Shown here: positions 17,678-24,855 of the stretch, piece after piece | How positions within the stretch are numbered: position 1 is the first letter of the stretch | Layout: each line of letters opens with the position of its first letter | Source: Actinopolyspora erythraea | GTDB taxonomy: Bacteria > Actinomycetota > Actinomycetes > Mycobacteriales > Pseudonocardiaceae | Assembly: GCF_002263515.1 (NCBI RefSeq) | Contig: NZ_CP022752.1 | Span: forward strand, 2,418,001 to 2,482,000 | Direction of reading: 5' to 3' | DNA length: 64,000 nucleotides | Program-made: the position numbers and the translations under genes | The notes under the pieces: generated by a model | Told to the model about the DNA's origin: nothing | Database searches by the model: none | Seen by the model: only the letters and a program-made list of their open reading frames with translations

Positions 17678-17729
17678 AAAAACCCCCGTTCTGGCGTCAC
17701 GTGGTCACGGACGTGAGCAGAACAGGGGT
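17678..17729 (-). terminator. Hairpin plus U-tract in the leader of the GH3 operon
   Basis: Read on the minus strand, ACCCCTGTTCTGC pairs with GCCAGAACGGGGGT around an inner stem (TCACGT/ACGTGA), followed directly by TTTTT. This is a strong intrinsic terminator located 91 bp upstream of the GH3 start and about 260 bp after the HTH gene. It either ends transcription from the upstream HTH operon or acts as an attenuator for the GH3 operon. Confidence 0.65.
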
Positions 17730-17931
17730 GAGACGTCGCTGAGCCGGGCGTGTCGTGAAAGGTCAACGACTTTCCCGGTGTCCCCCGCTGGGCGGCGAAA
17801 CCCGGAGAACGGGACCGGCGGTGGTTGTTACTGCTGTTTCGGCGACGCGACGTTCGTCGCGGGGATCGTCGAGCTCGTGGCGAGTGCCTGCGGCGCGGAA
17901 TTGATCCGCCGGGGAACCGAGTGGGAGGACC

Positions 17932-17947
17932 ACACCACCGGTGGTGT
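17932..17947. promoter_or_regulatory. Perfect 16-bp palindrome upstream of the GH3 operon
   Basis: ACACCACC followed by GGTGGTGT, a perfect palindrome with an ACCGGT core, in the 402-bp non-coding stretch between the HTH gene (17990) and the GH3 gene. It is suited to binding a dimeric regulator, for example the HTH protein or a TetR receptor. No promoter hexamers could be assigned with confidence. Confidence 0.4.
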
Positions 17948-17989
17948 TTCCGAACCGGAGGTCACGGCCGTCCCCGGAAGCTGGTGCGG

Positions 17990-18163
17990 TTACCGGTCCG
18001 CCTGCGGCAGTTCGCTCAGTTCGGTGAGGTCATACAGCGCCTGTCGCTTGGTGCCGTACCGGGTGATCTTGCCGCGGGAAGCCCACTGTCTGATGGTCGC
18101 CTCCGACACGCCCAACGCGAGCGCCGCCAGCGAGGTGGGTACGCGTGCGGACCGCTTGCTCAT
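17990..18163 (-). CDS. Small helix-turn-helix protein (MerR/excisionase-like HTH)
   Basis: A 57-residue protein dominated by one winged HTH: SLAALALGVSEATIRQWASRGKI with a following RYGTKRQALYDLTEL wing. This is the AlpA/excisionase-type DNA-binding domain used by small regulators and phage excision factors. Its ATG at 18163 overlaps the upstream stop (ATGA), so it is co-translated with the zinc-ribbon-like gene. It may bind DNA alone or act as the DNA-binding partner of that protein. Confidence 0.7.
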   Translation of the reverse strand: MSKRSARVPTSLAALALGVSEATIRQWASRGKITRYGTKRQALYDLTELSELPQADR

Positions 18164-18861
18164 GCCGTCCCCTTCAGGGCGAGCCACTGCCGCGGCGCGA
18201 GCACGTGCCCCTTCGCGCAGGACGGGCCGCGAAGCACGACGTCGTCGCCGCCCCGTCGGGGGAGCGTGACCGTGGCCTCACATCCGGGTTCGGTGCAGCG
18301 CCCCAACGACACCAACTCGGCGCGTTCCTGCCCCCGAAGTTGACGCAGGGAGGAAGCTGTGCTCGCCGTCTCGTCGGCCAGGCGCGTGGTTTCCTGGCGA
18401 ACGACCAGCACGTCGAGCTGCTCGCGCAGAAAGGCGGCCATCTCGGAAACGGTCCGCTGTGGAGCTACGGCCGGGCGGACCAGCTCGATGGCGTGCCGTG
18501 TCCAGGCCGACAGCCGCATCACCGTCTCGTGGCGAGCCTCCAGAGCATCACTGTGCACTGGCAGGGGATGAGCGCGAGTACCGGTGATGCGCTGCCCCAC
18601 GCCACCGTTGTCGTCGTGGTGAAGGTACTGCTCGCTTTCCTCGTACAGTTCGGGCAGCGCTACCAGATCACGCGACAGGGCCCGGTGGCACCGGCCGCAC
18701 AGCGCCGAACCGGGGTCGGTGGGCCTTCCCCGGACGGATAACTCGTCAGTTGCTCCGCCGGTGCACCGTGCTGTGCCGCACCGGGTGAGCTCGGTCGAGG
18801 GCGCAGCGGTCCGGCGGGGCCGCCCCGTGATTTCGTGGTGACGGGAGATACCTGGTGACAC
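18160..18861 (-). CDS. Hypothetical cysteine-cluster protein
   Basis: A 233-residue protein that I do not recognise. It has a Cys/His-rich N-terminal part (CGTARCTGG, then ALCGRCHRALSRDL) that could form a zinc site, a central helical region with LYEESEQYLHHDD and MRLSAWTRHAIELV, and a C-terminal second Cys/His pair (CTEPGCEATVTL; CAKGHVLAPRQW). The layout suggests a nucleic-acid-binding or phage-like protein. GTG 18861 has AAGGAG nine bases upstream, better than GTG 18867, which has a 3-base gap. It forms a two-gene operon with the HTH gene. Link to the cluster is unproven. Confidence 0.55.
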   Translation of the reverse strand: MSPGISRHHEITGRPRRTAAPSTELTRCGTARCTGGATDELSVRGRPTDPGSALCGRCHRALSRDLVALPELYEESEQYLHHDDNGGVGQRITGTRAHPLPVHSDALEARHETVMRLSAWTRHAIELVRPAVAPQRTVSEMAAFLREQLDVLVVRQETTRLADETASTASSLRQLRGQERAELVSLGRCTEPGCEATVTLPRRGGDDVVLRGPSCAKGHVLAPRQWLALKGTA

Positions 18862-19405
18862 GGTCACAAGCTCCTTGTCTTGTCGTCGTCGCGGTTCTGG
18901 GTCGAGCTACGCACTGCCGGATCTCGACGAGTGAGCTGGACGGGACGCGGCGCGCGGGAAGTGGAGCGAAACACCGCACGTGCGTCGTCGAAAAACGGGA
19001 GAATCCGAGCCCGGACCGCAGCGTTGTCCGGCTCGGGGAATACGGAGCGTCCGTTGGCGTCCCGCGCCGGAAAAAGACACACTGGCTCGCTCAGGAGCGT
19101 GACACAGTTCGCCGCGGCAGCACAAGAGTCTTGTACGCACCGAGTGCCGTGATCGGGGACGCGGAAAGCGCGCCCCCGCCTGAGCACCGCTGACAGCCTT
19201 CTTCGGCACGGGGCGAACCGTTCCACGACCACGAGCCCGTGTCGTTGCCACCCGTGCGAGCCACGGTGGGCCCGTCGAGCAGAACTTTTCCCGGCTCTAC
19301 GATCCCTCTCCACCCGCCGGCCGCGTTCGAGCCCAGCTGTCCCACGGCGGGCCAGCACCCCGATCTCCTGGTGCGGACCACCTGTCGTGGGACGAGCGGA
19401 CAGGA
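18862..19405. other. Gene-poor stretch, no feature recognised
   Basis: This is 544 bp between the start of the cysteine-cluster gene and the stop of the transposase-like gene, both leftward. Open frames exist on both strands but none has a ribosome site plus recognisable protein sequence. It presumably holds the promoter of the 18861 operon. Confidence 0.4.
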
Positions 19406-20566
19406 TCAGGAGACCTTTCGCTCCGCCGCGACCGGCTCGGCAGAAAAGCTCCCCTCCCGTAGCACGCGGTGCGCGGCGGCGGCCGAGACCAAGCTCATGT
19501 GGCGATGCCAGCCCGGGAAGGAGCGCCCCTCGAAATCGTGGAGCCCGCACTCGCGCATCACTTCGACACAGCGGTCCACTGTGTTGTGCAACGTGTCGAA
19601 CTCGGCCGTTTCTGCCAACCGGGGGTGGTCCATGTTGGTCAACCAGAGGCGTTGTGGCCCACCATCGGGCCCAGGGAGGGAAATCAGTCGCAGCTCGGGA
19701 CCGCAGCCGGGAAGACGAACACCGGCGGGCACGATCCGCGGCCGCGTCGCGGAACCGCCGGAAAGTGGCTCGGTGACCGTGGTCACCAGTTGTCGGGCGC
19801 TGACCGTTTCCGCCTCCTGCTTGGCCCGAGCGCGGTAGGCCAGCGGCCACCGGCTGACCGTCAGCGGCGTGCGGGAGGGGACGGACAACGCGAAGTACCT
19901 GCCACAGGCGGCCAACCCGGTGACGAACGATCGCACTTCGGTGGTGGTCGCCTCGGCCAGCACCGGCAGGGCGGAACTGGTCCGCCGCTGCTGGGACGCG
20001 AGCAGATCCAGTGCCATCTCGTGGGAGGAGCTCGCCCCCGCCGTGCTCGGTACGCACGCGCGCTCGCGCAGTAGCGTGTCTTCGCTCCAGCGGTCGGGAA
20101 GCTGTATCCGCCAGTCCACGGGGACGGCGCCTTCACCGGTGGACAGGTATAAGCCCATCGCCCACTGGCAACCCAGGGTGCGGCCGCTGGAGGGATCGAA
20201 ACGTCGATGAACACCGACCGACTGCCGCCCACGCTTGGGGATGCTCACCGGGGCCAGCACCAAGGCCCGCGCCGAACACCGTCGCAACCACCAGTCAGCG
20301 AGGTGCTCGCGCACCGGTTCCCAGCGCCACGTACTCGCGTTGACGATCTGGTGCAGCGACTGCCAAGCGGTCTCCGAAGCACACACGGTCCGGCCCATCC
20401 GGCGCACCGACTTCTTGCCGGAAGTCGTGAGCAGCCCCCGCAGATAAGCCTCTGCCCAGCGACGCTGGTCGACACGCGGGAAATCCCGGAACAGCCACTG
20501 CGCCAGCTCGCCGACTTCGTGGCGCTGTTCGTCCCCCGGCGGGGCGCTCCATCGGTGCTCGTTCAT
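19406..20566 (-). CDS. IS701-transposase-like protein without the DDE triad
   Basis: A 386-residue protein that follows the IS701/DDE_5 transposase along its length: the N-terminal RRWAEAYLRGLL region, ALVLAPVSIPKRGRQSVGV where active enzymes have a D-x-T-G-F-x-K-x-G strand, LPVLAEATTTEV at the second acidic site, and the C-terminal GLHDFEGRSFPGWHRHMSLV. All three acidic positions are altered (Asp to Pro/Val, Asp to Glu, and no Glu in the RCVEVMREC helix). There are no terminal inverted repeats around the gene. This suggests a domesticated, non-transposing protein, perhaps a DNA-binding regulator. ATG 20566 follows GGAGACAACACC. A receptor-type site lies 38 bp upstream. Confidence 0.72.
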   Translation of the reverse strand: MNEHRWSAPPGDEQRHEVGELAQWLFRDFPRVDQRRWAEAYLRGLLTTSGKKSVRRMGRTVCASETAWQSLHQIVNASTWRWEPVREHLADWWLRRCSARALVLAPVSIPKRGRQSVGVHRRFDPSSGRTLGCQWAMGLYLSTGEGAVPVDWRIQLPDRWSEDTLLRERACVPSTAGASSSHEMALDLLASQQRRTSSALPVLAEATTTEVRSFVTGLAACGRYFALSVPSRTPLTVSRWPLAYRARAKQEAETVSARQLVTTVTEPLSGGSATRPRIVPAGVRLPGCGPELRLISLPGPDGGPQRLWLTNMDHPRLAETAEFDTLHNTVDRCVEVMRECGLHDFEGRSFPGWHRHMSLVSAAAAHRVLREGSFSAEPVAAERKVS

Positions 20567-20603
20567 GGTGTTGTCTCCAGCGATGAGGAGGTTCGGCCAC
20601 CAA

Positions 20604-20630
20604 AAGAATAGAGAACACTCTCTTTTTTTC
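20604..20630. promoter_or_regulatory. ARE-like operator candidate upstream of the transposase-like gene
   Basis: A 27-bp site reading AAGAATAGA, GAACACTCTC, TTTTTTTC. It shares both ends and 21 of 27 bases with the site at 11552-11578. It lies 38 bp upstream of the transposase-like gene and about 140 bp from the divergent TetR gene at 20771, so it could control either or both. Confidence 0.55.
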
Positions 20631-20770
20631 GCTACCCTCTCCGGAAGCTCGGAGCGACGTGCCAAAGACGTCAGTGATCAAGTCACCGCCGCGACGCCGC
20701 GCCTGGTTGGTGTTTAACGTCCGAGGAGCAGGAGTAGCGAAAACGTTGATCTGAGGACGGTGACAGTGAA

Positions 20771-21358
20771 GTGAGGCAGGAACGTGCCATGCTGACTCGT
20801 GCTCACCTGCTGCACTCGGCGGCCCGGGAGTTCGGGCACCAGGGGTATGCGGGTGCCTCGTTGCAGGAGGTGAGTCGGTCGGCGGGGGTCTCCATGGGAG
20901 CCCTCACCTTTCACTTCCCCACGAAGAACGCGCTGGCCACCGCTGTCATCGAAGTCGGCAACGCCGAAGCGCGGCAGGTGGTGGACCACACGACCGGCAC
21001 CGAGGCCGACCCGCTGGCAGCGGTGGCGCGGTTGACCCGCGATCTGGCGGAACTGCTTTCCCGCAGCCCCATGGTCCGCGCGGCGGCCCGCCTCGAGAAC
21101 GAACAGGGTGGACCGAACGGGGGCTGGGGTGTGCTCTGGGAAGCGTCCGTGGGTCGGATGCTGGAACGAGCGCGACAGCGGCAAGAGCTGAACTCCGGGA
21201 TCGAACCGGAAACCGTCGTCCAGCTCACCACGCACCTGCTGTACGGAGCCGCCGTGATCCTGCACTCCCGACCAGCGGCCGATGAGGCCGAGGCCCTCGC
21301 GCGGATATGGAACGCGGTACTGCAGGGCGCCCGTGTTCCCGCCGCGAACGTGAACTGA
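20771..21358 (+). CDS. TetR/ArpA-type gamma-butyrolactone receptor homologue (first copy)
   Basis: A 195-residue TetR-family protein. The HTH spans about residues 10-50 (LHSAAREFGHQGYAGASLQEVSRSAGVS split by the turn, then MGALTFHFPTKNALA). The recognition helix and the MGAL/I-F-HF pattern are those of ArpA/ScbR receptors. A Trp at residue 123 (GVLWEASV) corresponds in position to the ligand-pocket Trp of ArpA. GTG 20771 is the first codon. It is divergent from the transposase-like gene and 248 bp upstream of a second receptor gene. It may be a true receptor or a pseudo-receptor that binds antibiotics or intermediates. Confidence 0.82.
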   Translation: MRQERAMLTRAHLLHSAAREFGHQGYAGASLQEVSRSAGVSMGALTFHFPTKNALATAVIEVGNAEARQVVDHTTGTEADPLAAVARLTRDLAELLSRSPMVRAAARLENEQGGPNGGWGVLWEASVGRMLERARQRQELNSGIEPETVVQLTTHLLYGAAVILHSRPAADEAEALARIWNAVLQGARVPAANVN

Positions 21359-21560
21359 GCACGGCAGGCTCCGGATGGTTGACCTCCCGAGCTGCCTCGG
21401 AACCGCTGCGCGGTGTCAACACCGCGATCCGGCGCGCCGTCGAACCGAGACCGGTGTTCTCCGTCGACCGGCTCCGAAGCGCGCCCCTTCCGGTCGGTCG
21501 GTGCCGTGAAGCTCCGGCAGTGCGAGCACACCCTGGCAGCGCAGCGACCGTGGACCTCGT

Positions 21561-21584
21561 AACATAGCGAGCGCACTCTTTCCG
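21561..21584. promoter_or_regulatory. ARE-like site upstream of the second receptor gene
   Basis: The sequence AACATAGCGAGC followed by GCACTCTTTCCG resembles the core ATAG-GA-C-ACTCT of the site at 20604-20630. It ends 22 bp before the receptor start at 21607, where bound repressor would block its own promoter. Similarity is partial, so this is a weaker call than the other two sites. Confidence 0.4.
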
Positions 21585-21606
21585 TGAGCGACCCTAGGTG
21601 AGACTG

Positions 21607-22233
21607 GTGGCCCAACCGAAGCAGGAACGCGCCCTGCACACACGTTCCCAGATCATCCGTGCGGCAGCGGAGGTGTTCAACGAGTACAACTTCGCCGAGG
21701 CCAGCCTCAGCAAGATCGTCAGCCGTGCCGGAGTGACGATGGGCGCGATCTACTTCCACTTCTCGTCGAAGGAGGAGCTGGCCAAGGCGGTCATGTCCGA
21801 ACAGGCCGCGGACGTGCCCCTGCCCCACGGTGAGGACGGGTTGCAGAAACTCATCGACATCACCATCGACATGGCTCACCAGCTGCAGCACAACGTCTTA
21901 CTGCGCGCCGGTGTCCGACTGGCCGTGGAGCAGGGCGCCTTCGGCGTCACCGACGACGCGGCCTATGTGCTGTGGATCGAGCGACTGCGGGAGCAACTCG
22001 TCGCCGCCAGCGAGCGGGGGGAGCTGCTGCCCACCATCGAAGTGGACGAATTCGCGCGCGTACTGGTCGGGGCTTACACCGGTACCCAGCTGCTGTCCCA
22101 GATCACCACGGGACACACCGACCTTCCCGAACGCATCACCAACCTGTGGCGCTATCTGCTGCCCGGGGTGGCAGCTCCCGGGGTGATCTCCCAACTGAGG
22201 TTGGGACCGCGCACTGCCGAACAGGAGCTGTGA
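21607..22233 (+). CDS. TetR/ArpA-type gamma-butyrolactone receptor
   Basis: A 208-residue receptor of the ArpA/ScbR class: QERALHTRSQIIRAAAEVF, SLSKIVSRAGVTMGAIYFHF and FSSKEELAKAVM form the canonical HTH region, and Trp123 (YVLWIERL) fits the ligand-binding Trp. These repressors leave their operators when the butyrolactone binds. The likely start is GTG 21607 after AGGTGAG; GTG 21598 is less likely. Leu98 is encoded by TTA (21898-21900), so translation should need the bldA tRNA. With the AfsA gene at 4785 it completes a signal-receptor pair. Confidence 0.88.
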   Translation: MAQPKQERALHTRSQIIRAAAEVFNEYNFAEASLSKIVSRAGVTMGAIYFHFSSKEELAKAVMSEQAADVPLPHGEDGLQKLIDITIDMAHQLQHNVLLRAGVRLAVEQGAFGVTDDAAYVLWIERLREQLVAASERGELLPTIEVDEFARVLVGAYTGTQLLSQITTGHTDLPERITNLWRYLLPGVAAPGVISQLRLGPRTAEQEL

Positions 22234-22235
22234 AG

Positions 22236-22263
22236 CCGTCACCGAGCGTCTAGCCGGTGACGG
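22236..22263 (+). terminator. Hairpin after the receptor gene
   Basis: CCGTCACCG and CGGTGACGG form a perfect 9-bp stem around a 10-base loop, starting 3 bases after the stop of the receptor gene. There is only a weak T-run after it, as is common in actinomycetes. It likely ends receptor transcription and helps separate it from the convergent glycosyltransferase gene. Confidence 0.6.
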
Positions 22264-22525
22264 TTCCTCCCGCGAACGGGAGGGCGCCGGTGCCGCGGCG
22301 TCGGTGCTCGTCAAACGACATCACCGCCCCGTCGCCCCCAGCAACAACACGTCACGGCTGCCACCCGTCCAGCCAGACCCCCTCGGCAATCCGCCCACTG
22401 CCGGAAACCCCGGGCACGTCCCTTGAACAACCGGGGCAGCAGCCGCACGTCCAGCGGCCCGCGATTCCGCCCCGAGCGGGCGGAATCGGCGAGTACGACG
22501 AGTCCCGCCCGCAGCGTGCGGGAAC

Positions 22526-23713
22526 TCACCGTGCCACGTGCGCTTCCAGCGCGTCGACTCCGGCCACGGCGCCACCGCCGCCCCGTATTCCCGCGGCGGT
22601 GGCGGCCACCGTGGCACGCATCCGCTCGTCCCCGGCGACGTCGTCGACCGTCTTGCGCAGCGTGGCGGCATCGGCCCCCTCGGGCAGCCTCCGGGCCAGC
22701 CCCAGCTTCTCGGCCTGCCCGGCGTTGGCCCGCTGTTCGGCCATCTGCGGGCAGGTCACCAGCGGCACCCCGTGGTACAGCGACTCCATCGTGGAGTTCA
22801 TTCCCGCGTGTGACAGGAACACGTCGGCGTGCCGCAGCACCTCGATCTGCGGAAACCGGGGGCGCACGTCGAAGTTGGCGGGCAGCGGGCTCAGCTCTTC
22901 CGGATCGATCCGGTCGCCGACCGACATCGCCACCTGCCACCCACTGTCGCCGAAGGCGCGCAGGCACGCGCGGTAGAAATCGGGGCGGTCGTTGAACGTG
23001 GTACCCAGCGAGATGAACAGCAGCGGTGCCTGGTCGTCGCGCGGTGTGAAGGAGTCGCCCCGCCCCCGGCTTCCCAACGAGGGCCCGAGGAAGCGGAAAC
23101 GTTCGTCGAAGGTATCAGCCGCGGGTTGGAACTGGTACGGCACGAAAACCAGGTTCAGCTCGGCCGGGGTGGCCGACAACATCGAGTCCGGAGCCGACAC
23201 TTCGAACTGGTCGGCCAGTTCGCGGCGCCTGGTGGCGACCTCCCGTAAGGCCGGGTGGTCCGGGTCGAAGTCCTCCGGCAGGAAGTACCGCATCAGCGAG
23301 AAACGCTCGTTGGCGGCGAAGCTGGGAAGCAGCGCCACGGCCGGCACTCCCAGCATCTCGGCGAGCATCGGCCCACCCAGGCTCATCATGTCGTAGCACA
23401 CGGCTTCCGGCGGGTCCTCGGCGAAGTGCCGCCGCAACACCGGAAGGCTGTCCCGGGCGTGGTCGAGCATCATGTGCATCAGCTGGGTCAGCGTCTCGAC
23501 CGTGATCTCGTCGAACGACTGCGTCGACGGCAGGGAAGACTCCACGAGGGTGTCGACCCCCCGCGCGCCGCTGGCTTCCACGGTATCCAGGCTGCGTTGT
23601 CCGGTGGCGTAGCTGACCCGGTGACCACGACGGCACAGTTCCTCCACCAGTGGAAGGGTCGGGTTCACGTGCCCGTCGAACGGCGGCGCGAGGAACGCGA
23701 AATGGCGGGACAT
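22526..23713 (-). CDS. Macrolide-type UDP-sugar glycosyltransferase (MGT family, GT1)
   Basis: A 395-residue GT-B glycosyltransferase. The N-terminal FLAPPFDGHVNPTLPLVEEL holds the acceptor-site His, and the C-terminal nucleotide-sugar site is clear: LFISLGTTFNDR, then VLRHADVFLSHAGMNSTMESL and GVPLVTCPQMAEQRANA. The MGT subgroup includes antibiotic-inactivating (self-resistance) enzymes and tailoring glycosyltransferases. ATG 23713 follows GAGGATGT. It is transcribed divergently from the polyketide operon across a 488-bp control region, so it is most probably part of the cluster. No sugar-biosynthesis genes are present, so a common sugar such as glucose would be used. Confidence 0.88.
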   Translation of the reverse strand: MSRHFAFLAPPFDGHVNPTLPLVEELCRRGHRVSYATGQRSLDTVEASGARGVDTLVESSLPSTQSFDEITVETLTQLMHMMLDHARDSLPVLRRHFAEDPPEAVCYDMMSLGGPMLAEMLGVPAVALLPSFAANERFSLMRYFLPEDFDPDHPALREVATRRRELADQFEVSAPDSMLSATPAELNLVFVPYQFQPAADTFDERFRFLGPSLGSRGRGDSFTPRDDQAPLLFISLGTTFNDRPDFYRACLRAFGDSGWQVAMSVGDRIDPEELSPLPANFDVRPRFPQIEVLRHADVFLSHAGMNSTMESLYHGVPLVTCPQMAEQRANAGQAEKLGLARRLPEGADAATLRKTVDDVAGDERMRATVAATAAGIRGGGGAVAGVDALEAHVAR

Positions 23714-24201
23714 ACATCCTCACAACGAGGTCGGGAAAAATGGCACGACTGCCGGTTTCCGTCGTTCGATTATTCCGCGACACTGCCGCCCACGCTCGTA
23801 CAGCCACCCAAAAGTGACATCATCAACATCCCTGTGTGGTGCGAATACGCCAAAACGGGCGAGGAGGGCGCTCGTGCGAACCCCGTCCACTCGAAACGAG
23901 TGGGGTTTTTCGTGGACCGTGCTCGGCCGTCCGCAACAGGGGCGGAGGTGACTCGACGGGCGGGTTCCGAGGAGGGCCGCATCCCCCCGGGGTGCCGAGC
24001 GGACGGCTCACCAACGATACATCCGGTCAGCGACCACAAGCCCCTCAGCCGTAGCCGGGCATGGCTGTTTCGTCCGGCGAAACGGATTCCTTGTGCTCCG
24101 CTCGGCGGGAGCTCACAGTGCGTACTCAACGCACACGCGGATGCAGCTCGATGTTCCGGTCGCGGCTCGGGAAGGTGCGGCCGGCTACGGGAGGACCAAG
24201 G
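23714..24201. promoter_or_regulatory. Divergent control region of the polyketide operon
   Basis: This 488-bp stretch separates the leftward glycosyltransferase from the rightward polyketide operon. It holds a rightward terminator-like hairpin (23887-23910) and no convincing gene. It must contain promoters for both directions, but I cannot assign the hexamers with confidence. Confidence 0.55.
23887..23910 (+). terminator. Terminator-like hairpin in the polyketide leader
   Basis: CCACTCG and CGAGTGG form a perfect 7-bp stem around AAA, followed by GGTTTTT on the plus strand. It lies 292 bp upstream of the first gene of the polyketide operon. No gene precedes it on this strand, so it may be an attenuator or the end of a short leader RNA. 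Confidence 0.55.
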
Positions 24202-24855
24202 ATGTCGTACTACCTGCTGCGGACCGCCCGGGATTTCGCCGCGGCGAACATGGCGAGCGTGGCGCACTCCGACACCACCGGGAACACGACGTGTGACAGG
24301 TGGACACTGCGGCATCTGGTCAACCATGTGATCGCGACAACCGAGGTACTCGGACGCGTGAGCAGAGGCGAGCCGATCAGCCCGGAAGACATCGCCCCTG
24401 ACACCACGGCGGAACGCGGCTACTCCGGCGCGGATCCAGTGGCCGCTTTCCACCGCGTCTCGGATCCGCTCGTGAGGATGTACCAGCAGATCAGTTCCTC
24501 CGAACGCCTGACCTGCACACTCCTGCAGCTGCCTCGGCCTCCCGCACCGCTGTTCGTGTCCCTGTGCCTGCTCGAGTGGTCGGTACACGGCTGGGACATC
24601 GGGCGTAGCACCGGTCGAACCGCACGGATCCCGGTGCCTCTCGCCGAGACGGTGTTGCCCTTCGCCACGCGGATCGGCGCAGGCATGCCGCATCAACTGC
24701 CCAGTTTCGCCGAACCGACCGACGCTCCCCCTGATGCAAGCGCGGACGAACGACTGCTCGCCTTCCTGGGACGCAGCCCCCGGCAGGGGGACGAAACCAC
24801 GACCGAACTCGCTGACGACACCGCGGTTCTCATGTCTCACGAGGAGGACAGATGA
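24202..24855 (+). CDS. Maleylpyruvate isomerase-like (mycothiol-type DinB fold) protein
   Basis: A 217-residue protein of the actinobacterial TIGR03086/mycothiol-dependent maleylpyruvate isomerase family. It shows NTTCDRWTLRHLVNHVIATTEVL with the metal-ligand His, a central RTARI-P region and a late LLEWSVHGWDIGRSTG stretch with a second His. Such proteins bind a metal through three His and often use mycothiol. ATG 24202 after GGGAGGACCAAGG is preferred over upstream in-frame starts. It is the first gene of the polyketide operon and its stop overlaps the AT-ACP start (ATGA), so it is tightly co-expressed with the synthase. A thiol transfer or isomerisation step is possible. Confidence 0.75.
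   Translation: MSYYLLRTARDFAAANMASVAHSDTTGNTTCDRWTLRHLVNHVIATTEVLGRVSRGEPISPEDIAPDTTAERGYSGADPVAAFHRVSDPLVRMYQQISSSERLTCTLLQLPRPPAPLFVSLCLLEWSVHGWDIGRSTGRTARIPVPLAETVLPFATRIGAGMPHQLPSFAEPTDAPPDASADERLLAFLGRSPRQGDETTTELADDTAVLMSHEEDR

Noticed and set aside
18864..20057. 397-codon minus-strand frame overlapping the transposase-like gene
   Set aside because: Out of frame with the IS701-like sequence, basic and repetitive; the correct frame is 19406-20566.
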